From Lascolabacillus massiliensis (GTDB lineage: Bacteria; Bacteroidota; Bacteroidia; Bacteroidales; Dysgonomonadaceae), in the NCBI RefSeq assembly GCF_001282625.1, contig NZ_CTEJ01000001.1:62001-126000 (forward strand): a DNA stretch of 64,000 nt, read 5' to 3'. Positions 56,790-64,000 of the stretch are shown here, in pieces (position 1 is the first letter of the stretch; each line of letters opens with the position of its first letter). Below the pieces are notes generated by a model. The model did no database searches, had not been told where the DNA came from, and worked only from the letters and a program-made list of their open reading frames with translations. The translations under genes and the position numbers were made by a program.

Positions 56790-57560
56790 ATGAATAAGCT
56801 AATTGAGATAGAGAGACTGAATGTAGGTTATGAAAATAAACCAAATGTGCTAAGTGATGTGTCGCTTACCATATTTGAAGATGACTTTCTTGGAATAATT
56901 GGTCCCAATGGAGGAGGTAAGACCACATTATTAAAAACTATACTGGGACTAATTGAACCTCAGGATGGTGTTATTAAGTTTTACAACAACGGTAAGGTTG
57001 TACCATCATTGAACATTGGCTATCTCCCTCAAATAAATCAGATTGATAAAAAATTCCCAATCTCTGTTTCTGAAGTAATACTTTCAGGACTTACTCCCCA
57101 TAAACAATTAATCAGACGTTACTCCTCAAAAGACAGGCAGAAAGTAAAGGATGTAGCAGAGAGAATGGGAATCGAAGAGCTTCTTCCAAGAGCAATTGGT
57201 GAACTCTCAGGAGGGCAGCTGCAAAGGGTTCTCCTTGGAAGAGCAATCATTGATAATCCAAAGCTTATTATTCTTGATGAACCAAGTACTTATGTTGATA
57301 AACTTTTTGAAACCAACTTTTATAAACTTCTGGGTGATATAAACAAAGAAATTGCCATAATGCTGGTTTCGCATGATGTTGGCACCATCATTTCTTTAGT
57401 TAAGAATATAGCTTGTGTTAACCAGGGACTTCATTATCACTCTGGGAGTGATATCTCTCAGGAATGGCTTACAAATGCTTATCAGTCTTGTCCTATAGAG
57501 ATATTGGGACATGGTTCTCTTCCTCACAGAGTTTTAATGGAGCATGATCATCTTCATTAA
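56790..57560 (+). CDS. znuC: Zinc ABC transporter ATP-binding protein
   Basis: The protein has 256 aa. Walker A is GPNGGGKTT (38-46), the signature ELSGGQLQRVLLGRAI, Walker B LIILDEPSTYVD and the H loop MLVSHDV. Length and sequence fit ZnuC/ZurM ATPases of metal uptake. The His-rich C-terminus (LPHRVLMEHDHLH) supports a metal role. It follows znuA after 57 nt; the next gene is a DUF456 protein, not a permease, so the ATPase must pair with a ZnuB encoded elsewhere if the system works. Confidence 0.9.
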   Translation: MNKLIEIERLNVGYENKPNVLSDVSLTIFEDDFLGIIGPNGGGKTTLLKTILGLIEPQDGVIKFYNNGKVVPSLNIGYLPQINQIDKKFPISVSEVILSGLTPHKQLIRRYSSKDRQKVKDVAERMGIEELLPRAIGELSGGQLQRVLLGRAIIDNPKLIILDEPSTYVDKLFETNFYKLLGDINKEIAIMLVSHDVGTIISLVKNIACVNQGLHYHSGSDISQEWLTNAYQSCPIEILGHGSLPHRVLMEHDHLH

Positions 57561-57593
57561 CATGAACACTCTGCTAACACTAAAGATTAAACT

Positions 57594-58076
57594 ATGGCCG
57601 ATTTAATCTGGATTATACTGTCTGCGCTGCTGTTGGTTGTTGGAGCAGTTGGTACTATTGCTCCTATCCTCCCTGGGCTGCCGTTATGCTGGGCAGGATT
57701 GCTTGCCCTGAAGTTTATACCAACTACTCAGAATGAGATATCATGGGTTACAATCATTATACTTGGTGTGGTGACAGTTGTAATTTCAATACTTGATAAT
57801 GTACTGCCTATATGGGGAACAAAGAAGAAGGGAGGAAATAGGAAGGTTGTCTGGGGAGCGACAATAGGACTTCTGTTTGGTTTCTTTATCGGACCATGGG
57901 GTATAATATTGGGTCCATTCGCTGGAGCGCTGATTGGAGCATTAATAACAGGCAGCAAATTAAAACCGGCCGCAAAACAAGCATCTGGAGCATTTGCAGG
58001 TTTTTTGGCCGGTCTTTTATTAAAGCTGATAACAGCTGGTTTTATAATATTCTTCTTTATCCGAACTTTACTTTGA
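57594..58076 (+). CDS. DUF456 family membrane protein
   Basis: The protein has 160 aa with four or five hydrophobic segments rich in Gly (GAVGTIAPILPGLPLCWAG, LGVVTVVISILDNVLPIWGTKKKGG, IGLLFGFFIGPWGIILGPFAGALIGALI). The pattern matches DUF456 proteins, which contain glycine-zipper-like repeats. No activity is known for the family. It starts 33 nt after znuC and may be cotranscribed, but it lacks the length and topology of a ZnuB permease. It is convergent to asd with 11 nt between them. Confidence 0.87.
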   Translation: MADLIWIILSALLLVVGAVGTIAPILPGLPLCWAGLLALKFIPTTQNEISWVTIIILGVVTVVISILDNVLPIWGTKKKGGNRKVVWGATIGLLFGFFIGPWGIILGPFAGALIGALITGSKLKPAAKQASGAFAGFLAGLLLKLITAGFIIFFFIRTLL

Positions 58077-58087
58077 TGAGAAAGGAT

Positions 58088-59089
58088 TTAAGAGTTTTTG
58101 ATAATGTATTCAGCTATCTGAACTGCATTTAAGGCAGCACCTTTACGTATCTGATCGGAAACAGTCCAGAATGATAATCCATTTTCATTAGTCAAATCTT
58201 TACGTATACGACCAACATAAACAGGGTCAGTACCTTCCAGGCCGAGTGGCATTGGGTACTCTTTTTCATTAGGATTGTCAATTAGCTTTACACCATCTGC
58301 CTTGCTGAAAGCTTCGCGAGCTTCCTCTATAGATATCGGACGTTCGGTCTCAATCCATATGGCTTCTGAGTGTGCACGCATTACAGGTACACGTACACAT
58401 GTAGCACTAACTTCAATATTTGAATGCATAATCTTTCGAGTTTCGTAATACATCTTCATCTCCTCTTTGGTGTAACCGTTATCTGTGAAAACATCCACCT
58501 GAGGGATAAGATTATATGCAAGTTGATAAGCAAACTTGGATACTGTAGGCTTTTCCCCTTTAACAAGTTCTCTGTATTGTTCTTCCAACTCTTTCATAGC
58601 AGCGGCACCTGCACCGGAAGCTGCCTGATATGTTGCAACATGAACCTTTTTTATATAAGTAATATCTTCTATCGGTTTTAATGCGATCACCAGTTGAGCT
58701 GTTGTACAATTAGGGTTTGCTACTATTCCCTTCGGACGGTTTAATGCATCTTCACCATTAATTTCAGGAACAACAAGAGGCACCTCGTCGTCCATCCTGA
58801 ATGCACTTGAGTTGTCAATCATAATGGCTCCGTGCTTGGTGATTGTCTCAGCAAATTCAAGCGATGTGCTACCACCGGCAGAAACAAATGCAATATCAAT
58901 ACGCTTGAAATCATCATTGTGCTGTAACTCTTTAACTACAATCTGTTTACCTTTGAAATTATATGATGTTCCGGCACTTCTTGAAGAGCCGAATAGATGT
59001 AATTCTTTAACAGGGAAATTTCTCTGTTCCAAAACACGAAGCAGCTCTTGTCCTACAGCTCCGCTAGTTCCAACAATTGCGATGTTCAT
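58088..59089 (-). CDS. asd: Aspartate-semialdehyde dehydrogenase
   Basis: This enzyme reduces aspartyl phosphate to aspartate semialdehyde for lysine, threonine, methionine and diaminopimelate synthesis. The protein has 333 aa. The NADPH site is [18 protein letters not shown] (about 3-20), and the catalytic cysteine is Cys128 in [53 protein letters not shown] and the C-terminal [10 protein letters not shown] follow as expected. A -7-like TATCTTTG (59209-59202, minus strand) lies about 112 nt upstream. Confidence 0.96.
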   Translation of the reverse strand: MNIAIVGTSGAVGQELLRVLEQRNFPVKELHLFGSSRSAGTSYNFKGKQIVVKELQHNDDFKRIDIAFVSAGGSTSLEFAETITKHGAIMIDNSSAFRMDDEVPLVVPEINGEDALNRPKGIVANPNCTTAQLVIALKPIEDITYIKKVHVATYQAASGAGAAAMKELEEQYRELVKGEKPTVSKFAYQLAYNLIPQVDVFTDNGYTKEEMKMYYETRKIMHSNIEVSATCVRVPVMRAHSEAIWIETERPISIEEAREAFSKADGVKLIDNPNEKEYPMPLGLEGTDPVYVGRIRKDLTNENGLSFWTVSDQIRKGAALNAVQIAEYIIKNS

Positions 59090-59228
59090 AATGATTGATT
59101 TTTAATAACTTTAGTTTGAATAAGCAGATAGTTTTATCTACCAGCTTTTTAATTAACTCTTTGGAAGAATGATAACCTTATTATCTACTTCGATCAACTG
59201 ACAAAGATATGAAAAAGAGAATAAAAAC

Positions 59229-59585
59229 TTATCTTATTGCAATTTTCTTTGTTAATTTCCCTATTTTTAATATGTAATAACCTTTTGGGAGTGATAGTAT
59301 ATACTCATTTGTGCCAGCATTTATCCTTCTGTTATAGACCTTTACTCCCATAATATTATAAATTTCCAGAATGTCGTCTTTTGGCAGATTTTCGATTATG
59401 AGGCGATTCTCAGCAAGTTTAATGACTACACTATCCTGACCTATATTGGGCTGGTGATAAAATTGATTCTGATTATTAAAGTTAAGATGGCTGTCTGGCA
59501 TCCCTATAAAAGTATTGCGCTCAGTAGAAAAGCAAGTTCCAACTGAGAAACAAAAAGAGATCAATACTAAATAGAAAAGCCTCAT
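59229..59585 (-). CDS. Miniature exported protein consisting mainly of a T9SS sorting domain
   Basis: The protein has 118 aa. Residues 1-20 resemble a signal peptide (MRLFYLVLISFCFSVGTCFS), residues 21-50 are low-complexity and Asn/Gln-rich, and residues 52-118 match the type A C-terminal sorting domain of type IX secretion: IENLPKDDILEIYNIMGVKVYNRRI, then LSLPKGYYILKIGKLTKKIAIR. In normal substrates this domain follows a large enzyme or adhesin. Here almost no cargo exists. The frame is clean, with no upstream coding remnant seen in the 40 nt between this start and rnz. It shows that the organism is likely to have T9SS. Confidence 0.75.
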   Translation of the reverse strand: MRLFYLVLISFCFSVGTCFSTERNTFIGMPDSHLNFNNQNQFYHQPNIGQDSVVIKLAENRLIIENLPKDDILEIYNIMGVKVYNRRINAGTNEYILSLPKGYYILKIGKLTKKIAIR

Positions 59586-59626
59586 AGTACTAAATTACAT
59601 CAATTCTAGCTGCATCAATAAAAAAG

Positions 59627-60541
59627 CTAAAGTTCAAATATTTTTCCTTCAGATGCAAGTTCAGTTTCAGGAAAAATTAATGATGCTTCCTTAAGAAGCA
59701 CTCCTAGTTCATTATATCTGGAAGAAAAATGTCCAATAACAAGCTTCTTTACTTCAGCCATTTTAGCAATAGTTGCAGCCTGACCTGCAGTGGAATGATA
59801 TGTTTCTTCCGCTCTTTTATTTTCACTTTCTGCAAATGTAGCCTCATGATATAATAGATCAACATTTTTTATGTACTTAACAACATCCGGGTCATAAGCA
59901 GTATCAGAGCAGTATGCATATTTCTTTGAAGGTGTTCCCGGAACAGTAAGAGTCTCGTTTTTAATAACATCTCCCTCAGTAGTGATAAAGTCATCCCCTC
60001 TTTTGATATTATAAATCATATGATAGGGAATTTTGTGATAATCAATCATTTCTCTGATTATATGACTTGCTGATTTCTTCTCTTCAAATAAAAAACCGTT
60101 AGAATCTATTCTGTGATTTAATGGGAAAGAGTGAATTTTTATTGAAGAATTTTCAAAAATAATCTCTTCTGAGTGTGGATTAATAGGAATCACATTTATC
60201 TTAAATGATATGTGATTACCCATATAGGTAAGAAAAGGGTTAATTAAAAAATCTATCTCTTTATGAGCATAAATATTCAGGTCGGCAGTTCTTCCAAGCA
60301 GACTTAACGTGGAAAGCAGACCAGGCAAACCGAAGATATGGTCGCCATGCAGGTGTGAAATAAAAACAGAATGAAGCTTGCTCATACGAGCCTTAAATTT
60401 ACGCATCTGAAGCTGTGTACCTTCTCCACAATCAATCATGAATAGCTTATCATTCATTTCTATTAGCTGCGAGGGTGGGTTGTGAAGTGTTGTTGGCATT
60501 GCTGATCCACAGCCTAATATGGTAATGCAAAATTTTGTCAT
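59627..60541 (-). CDS. rnz: Ribonuclease Z
   Basis: RNase Z removes the 3' trailer from tRNA precursors. That step is needed here, since the tRNA-Leu gene in this window does not encode CCA. The protein has 304 aa. The zinc motif is HLHGDH (63-68) in SHLHGDHIFGLPGLLSTL, and TILGCGSAMPT and IDCGEGTQLQM lie before it. LYHEATFAESENKRAEETYHSTAGQAATIAKMA and VIGHFSSRY carry the remaining ligands. The exosite arm is present at about 150-180. It starts 1 nt after the queE stop. Confidence 0.94.
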   Translation of the reverse strand: MTKFCITILGCGSAMPTTLHNPPSQLIEMNDKLFMIDCGEGTQLQMRKFKARMSKLHSVFISHLHGDHIFGLPGLLSTLSLLGRTADLNIYAHKEIDFLINPFLTYMGNHISFKINVIPINPHSEEIIFENSSIKIHSFPLNHRIDSNGFLFEEKKSASHIIREMIDYHKIPYHMIYNIKRGDDFITTEGDVIKNETLTVPGTPSKKYAYCSDTAYDPDVVKYIKNVDLLYHEATFAESENKRAEETYHSTAGQAATIAKMAEVKKLVIGHFSSRYNELGVLLKEASLIFPETELASEGKIFEL

Positions 60542-60542
60542 G

Positions 60543-61124
60543 TCACCTTATTCCAATTAATTTATGTGTTTGCAAACTAAGTGCCCACACAGGATTATCC
60601 TTTATAAGAGAGATACAGTAATCCACATTCTCCTGAATAACTTTATCGTTATCAAAAATTGGACTTAGCAGGTATCTGTTTGTCTTAGGTAAAATTGAAA
60701 TGTCAGGTAAAGGATCTCCTTTTTGAATTGGAAATCTTAGTTCATCAACCTCAGGGATTAACTCCTTTACTATCTCAAAATTCTGCTTGGGACTGCAGGT
60801 TATGTAATCAATACCTGAAGGTATTCTTTTAGTGCCGTTAGTTTCGATTGCTTGCAGGTAGCCCCTCTCTTTAAAAAATGCAACAATTTTGTCATTCAGC
60901 TGTAATGCCGGCTCACCACCAGTCCATATAATCCATTTACAGTTATATTTCTCTATCTCTTTAAAAACCTCTTCGAGAGACATCTTCACACCCCTTTCAA
61001 AATCAGTGTCACAGAAGCTGCAGGCAAGATTACATTTTGCAAGTCTGATAAAAATAGATGCCTGTCCGGTTCTTCCACCTTCACCCTGCAAGGAGTAAAA
61101 TATTTCGTTTACATTAAGGTTCAT
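60543..61124 (-). CDS. queE: 7-carboxy-7-deazaguanine synthase
   Basis: This radical SAM enzyme of the queuosine/preQ0 pathway converts 6-carboxytetrahydropterin to 7-carboxy-7-deazaguanine. The protein has 193 aa. The cluster ligands Cys31, Cys35 and Cys38 are in CNLACSFC (Cx3Cx2C), preceded by YSLQGEGGRTGQASIFIRL. IIWTGGEPALQL binds the SAM region. Its start overlaps the end of queD by 11 nt, so the two enzymes, which act in sequence, are translationally coupled. rnz follows 1 nt after the stop. Confidence 0.94.
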   Translation of the reverse strand: MNLNVNEIFYSLQGEGGRTGQASIFIRLAKCNLACSFCDTDFERGVKMSLEEVFKEIEKYNCKWIIWTGGEPALQLNDKIVAFFKERGYLQAIETNGTKRIPSGIDYITCSPKQNFEIVKELIPEVDELRFPIQKGDPLPDISILPKTNRYLLSPIFDNDKVIQENVDYCISLIKDNPVWALSLQTHKLIGIR

Positions 61125-61470
61125 ATATAGCCGAAGTTTTGGGGGTTTCGCTCACCTCTACAGCATAAAGCTCCGGTAGTTTAGGCTTGAATGCTTCAAA
61201 TAACATTTTTGCAATATTTTCAGCAGATGAGTTCAGCGGAGCCATAATATCGTTCAGATTTCTGTGATCGAGGTTTTTATCGATATAATCTTTTACAAAA
61301 CTAAGTTCATTATAATCACGAACAAACCCTTGAGGATTTAGTTTATCTGCTTTAAGATGCACAGTTACAACATAATTATGTCCGTGAAGGCGACTGCAAG
61401 GATGCTCCTCCGGTAATCCAAAAAGAGAGTGAGCAGCAGAAAAAGCAAATTCTTTACTTATTTTATACAT
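61114..61470 (-). CDS. queD: 6-carboxy-5,6,7,8-tetrahydropterin synthase
   Basis: QueD turns dihydroneopterin triphosphate into 6-carboxytetrahydropterin, the QueE substrate. The protein has 118 aa. Zinc ligands are His14 (FSAAHSL), His29 and His31 (CSRLHGHNY), and the catalytic cysteine is Cys25. DHRNLND (about 72-78) and VEVSETPKTSAIY hold the Asp/His pair and the C-terminal Glu. It precedes queE with an 11-nt overlap. Confidence 0.95.
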   Translation of the reverse strand: MYKISKEFAFSAAHSLFGLPEEHPCSRLHGHNYVVTVHLKADKLNPQGFVRDYNELSFVKDYIDKNLDHRNLNDIMAPLNSSAENIAKMLFEAFKPKLPELYAVEVSETPKTSAIYEP

Positions 61471-61626
61471 TTTATTTCTTTGTTTCTGTTAATTGTTCAG
61501 GAGATTGACTTCCGACACTAAAATGATTCCGGTAAGTAGTTATTCCCAGATGCAAGATAGTTTCAAATCATGAGTTTTAATCAAAACTAATCAATTAATT
61601 TTTCAGGTGCAAATCAGATATTTAAT

Positions 61627-62760
61627 CTATTCAGTAACATCTAACTCCAGCCAAGTTCTTAAAGGATAATGATCAGAGTGATCAATTTTATCTACTTTAG
61701 TCTGATAAGCCTTAAAATTATCGCTGTGCATTATGTAGTCTATCCTGAAAAGGAAAAGATATTCGTTATAAGTGATGCCAGGTCCAAAAGAAGTGGATAC
61801 ATAAGCATCCTGCAATCCCTTTTTCATCTGATTATAAGCATAAGAAATGGGGGTATCATTAAAATCACCACAGATTATAGTGCCTTGTGTACCCTGCGTC
61901 TTAATATAATCCTTTACCTGATTTACCTGCTTAGCTCTCATACGATAAGCACTACCCAGACGATTTCGTATGTTAGTTGTCACAGTTTCTAATTTAACTG
62001 AATCTGTATTTTGCAGGAAGTCACTATAAAGTTTTTTATCCTCAGCCATTATACTGTTAGACTCCAAATGAACATTAGCAACTGTATATCTTTTACCTTC
62101 AATATTTATAGTGTAAACAGCAGCTCCGTTATAGGATGATTCAAACACAACTTCATGAGTATCCTCTATCGGGTATTTAGAGAAACAAGCTAGTCCCAGA
62201 ATATGATACTTGCCTGATGACTCAAGGCCGGTGACAGACCTGTAAGGATACATACTCAGTTTACGGTTTACATCCTGCTGTGAGAATATTGATTGACCTG
62301 TTTTGCTTACCAGATACTCTTGTAAACATACAATATCAGCATCAGTCTTTGAAATATAATCCAGAATAGGTCGCTCCTTTGAATTCTTATCCCGTTCCTT
62401 AGGAAATCCCTGTACATTATAAGTAAGTATTTGAATTGACTTTTCAGGAGCCTTAGGTTGATTTATTTTTATAGGAAAAAATGTTGTAACAGGCTTATAA
62501 CATATTAGTAAAGCGATCAGACAGATTGCCGCATATTTCCATTTAGAGAACAGAAGCCAGAAAACAAGGTATGCGATATTTAACAGTAAAATGAAACCGA
62601 AACCAAGGCCAATATATGAAAAGAGATTAGTTTTTAGAGTAGATACATTCCATGCAAGAAAAGAACTAAAAAGAAGTGCAATAGCAAATATATTGGTTAA
62701 AAATATAACCAATTTCACTACATCTCTGAATTTTCTTTTTTTATTTCTTGCTGGCATCAA
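61627..62760 (-). CDS. Membrane-anchored endonuclease/exonuclease/phosphatase-fold protein
   Basis: The protein has 377 aa. Three hydrophobic helices lie in the first 95 residues, followed by an EEP domain (about 105-377): ILTYNVQGFP (Asn ligand), ADIVCLQEYL (catalytic Glu), VANVHLESN, IICGDFNDTPISYAY and KIDHSDHYPLRTWLEL (final Asp-His). Relatives hydrolyse phosphodiesters in nucleic acids, lipids or nucleotides; the membrane anchor argues for an envelope role. The start overlaps the upstream rhomboid gene by 20 nt. Confidence 0.87.
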   Translation of the reverse strand: MMPARNKKRKFRDVVKLVIFLTNIFAIALLFSSFLAWNVSTLKTNLFSYIGLGFGFILLLNIAYLVFWLLFSKWKYAAICLIALLICYKPVTTFFPIKINQPKAPEKSIQILTYNVQGFPKERDKNSKERPILDYISKTDADIVCLQEYLVSKTGQSIFSQQDVNRKLSMYPYRSVTGLESSGKYHILGLACFSKYPIEDTHEVVFESSYNGAAVYTINIEGKRYTVANVHLESNSIMAEDKKLYSDFLQNTDSVKLETVTTNIRNRLGSAYRMRAKQVNQVKDYIKTQGTQGTIICGDFNDTPISYAYNQMKKGLQDAYVSTSFGPGITYNEYLFLFRIDYIMHSDNFKAYQTKVDKIDHSDHYPLRTWLELDVTE

Positions 62761-63628
62761 AAAGCTTCTTTTTTTCTTCAGGAGTTAATCCGCTATAACC
62801 GGACTTCTTCAACTTATCCAATATAGCATCAATTTCCTCCTGCTCTGAGTTCTTCCGATAATTATAATCCCAGTCTGTCTCTTTTCTACTGTGATACACT
62901 TTCATCTTGGGTTTCTTTCTGTGAGGTTTAAATAATCCTGCAAACAAATCTATCAGGCGACTCATCCACCCGGTAATATCTGTACCTTTTTTATATTGTA
63001 TGGCAAATAAATATCCCAGCAGGGCACCACCAATATGAGCTACATGTCCACCAGGGTTTGTGGCACTGCCTAGAGACATGAAATCCAAAACGAATGCGAA
63101 AATCGCAATATAAACAATTTTTATCTGTCCAATAAAGAGAAGGTTCAGTTTAAGTTCAGGTCTGTAAAACGCAGCACCCATTACAATTGCCATTACAGCC
63201 GCAGATGCACCAATCATCCAGCCCCTTCCCATATCCAGATAATAAGGAATAGTGTTAAATGCAATAACGTATAGGATAGCACCTGCCAGTCCACCCAGTA
63301 CATACAAACTACCCAGTGTGCGTCCTGTAAAATACTGCATAAATATTTGACCAAACCAGTAGAGCCACAACATGTTAAAAAGGATATGTAAAAAACCTTC
63401 GTGAACAAACATGTATGCTACAGGTGTCCAGAACCTCTGTGTAAGTAGCTGCAAATTTGAGGGTACACCCAGTAATGTTATCAGATCCAGACTATGAATA
63501 TTAAACAGAATGAAGATAACATCGATAACTTTTAAAGCAGCAAATACCAGAACATTGATAAATATTAGCTTTGTCAGTACAGTACCTGACTTGTATTTCA
63601 GTTTTAAGTTGTCAATAATATCTGCCAT
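62741..63628 (-). CDS. Rhomboid family intramembrane serine protease (second in tandem)
   Basis: The protein has 295 aa with six hydrophobic helices. The catalytic Ser is Ser142 in IGASAAVMA, where the usual GxSG reads GASA, and His198 is in GGHVAHIGGALLGY. The conserved WR-type loop region is seen as HEGFLHILFNMLWLYWFG (about 76-93). A soluble C-terminal tail (about 230-295) ends LTPEEKKKLFDASKK. The gene overlaps the next upstream rhomboid by 17 nt and the downstream EEP gene by 20 nt, so the three are coupled. Confidence 0.9.
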   Translation of the reverse strand: MADIIDNLKLKYKSGTVLTKLIFINVLVFAALKVIDVIFILFNIHSLDLITLLGVPSNLQLLTQRFWTPVAYMFVHEGFLHILFNMLWLYWFGQIFMQYFTGRTLGSLYVLGGLAGAILYVIAFNTIPYYLDMGRGWMIGASAAVMAIVMGAAFYRPELKLNLLFIGQIKIVYIAIFAFVLDFMSLGSATNPGGHVAHIGGALLGYLFAIQYKKGTDITGWMSRLIDLFAGLFKPHRKKPKMKVYHSRKETDWDYNYRKNSEQEEIDAILDKLKKSGYSGLTPEEKKKLFDASKK

Positions 63629-64000
63629 GAGACCTGTCCTTTTTTCTCCAGTACAAAATCATAAAAATGCCAAACAGCATGCCACCTAAGTGTGCAAAAT
63701 GAGCAACATTATCGCCTATACGGTTTGAAACACCAAAAATCAGCTCCACGAGACCGTAACCTATTACAAACCATTTAGCCTTTATAGGGAATGGAAACGG
63801 GATAATGAATAACTGTGCATTTGGGAACAACATTCCAAAGGCAAGCAGAATACCGAATACAGCTCCGGAAGCACCAACAGTAACAGTATTAACCGCATAA
63901 AACATGTCTGCCGGAACAACTGCACTTACTCTAAGGTACATCACTATAATCTGAACCAATCCAGCCCCAATCCCGGTAATCAGATAATATGTCAGAAAAC
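63612..64000 (-). CDS. Rhomboid family intramembrane serine protease (first in tandem), 5' end beyond window
   Basis: The frame is open to the window edge, reading FLTYYLITGIGAGLVQIIVMYL, so the N-terminal part is missing. The visible 129 codons include the intact catalytic motif GASGAVFGIL and the His in NVAHFAHLGGMLFGIF. The short basic tail is KKDRSHGRYY. A TTG could initiate at 63959, but the continuation upstream fits the family better. It leads the gene pair with the second rhomboid. Confidence 0.88.
   Translation of the reverse strand, partial: FLTYYLITGIGAGLVQIIVMYLRVSAVVPADMFYAVNTVTVGASGAVFGILLAFGMLFPNAQLFIIPFPFPIKAKWFVIGYGLVELIFGVSNRIGDNVAHFAHLGGMLFGIFMILYWRKKDRSHGRYY

Overview
The window looks like chromosome of an AT-rich, anaerobic or facultative Bacteroidota (order Bacteroidales, probably a Dysgonomonadaceae/Porphyromonadaceae-type organism; the family is inference). 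Four things point there. The -7 boxes have the Bacteroidetes form TAnnTTTG at a sensible distance from many starts. Several families are typical of the phylum: DUF4270 lipoprotein, type III glutamine synthetases, ptb-buk, a GH140-like DUF4038 protein, a type IX secretion C-terminal sorting domain and paired rhomboids. Shine-Dalgarno sequences are weak or absent. The gene order DUF4270 / short GT5 protein / panC / panD is, as far as I recall, usual in Bacteroides. I see no prophage, integrase, intact transposase, CRISPR array or rRNA. One tRNA-Leu(CAA) is present. The only mobile-element-like trace is a set of interleaved inverted repeats near 4.5 kb.

Layout. 1-2.96 kb: 5' part of a DUF4270 lipoprotein and a GT5-type protein on the minus strand, then panC-panD on plus. 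3.0-7.7 kb: MATE transporter, a repeat-rich spacer, an exported protein of unknown function, ligA. 7.8-14.1 kb: SLC13/RCK transporter, an anchored coiled-coil protein, a small lipoprotein, O-acetylhomoserine sulfhydrylase and a ROK regulator. 14.3-17.4 kb: ABC-F protein, tRNA-Leu, manC. 17.4-29.6 kb: a minus-strand ammonia assimilation block in transcription order glnN, gltB, gltD, asnB, glnN, with two very similar type III glutamine synthetases bracketing the rest. 29.8-35.0 kb: a respiratory nitrite ammonification operon, nrfH-nrfA-ResB-CcsA, divergent from a Crp/Fnr-type regulator, with a candidate dyad operator between them. Nitrite-derived ammonium could therefore feed the neighbouring GS-GOGAT block.

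35.0-41.9 kb: CodA-like amidohydrolase, ABM/IsdG-like protein, GH140-like glycosidase, then ptb-buk and an ATP-grasp-like protein in one run. 41.9-47.4 kb: M20 peptidase, SMP-30 and Gfo/Idh/MocA pair, and a pair encoding a nucleotidyltransferase-fold protein and an S26-like peptidase. 47.4-55.7 kb: HExxH metallopeptidase lipoprotein; a four-gene exporter operon (ATPase, HlyD adaptor, FtsX/DevC-like permease, TolC); DUF2200; exported MBL hydrolase; mnmD. 55.8-59.6 kb: znuA-znuC without an adjacent permease, DUF456, asd, and a miniature protein that is almost only a T9SS sorting domain. 59.6-64.0 kb: rnz, queE-queD, an endonuclease/exonuclease/phosphatase-fold protein, and two overlapping rhomboid genes, the last cut by the window end.

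Most of the window is ordinary core metabolism. The points most worth checking are the dyad between nrfH and the Crp/Fnr gene, the doubled glnN, the stand-alone sorting-domain protein, the substituted residue in the CodA-like enzyme, the unassigned ATP-grasp gene after buk, the S26/nucleotidyltransferase pair and the nested repeats at 4.48-4.54 kb. All assignments come from reading the sequence; no search or structure prediction was run.
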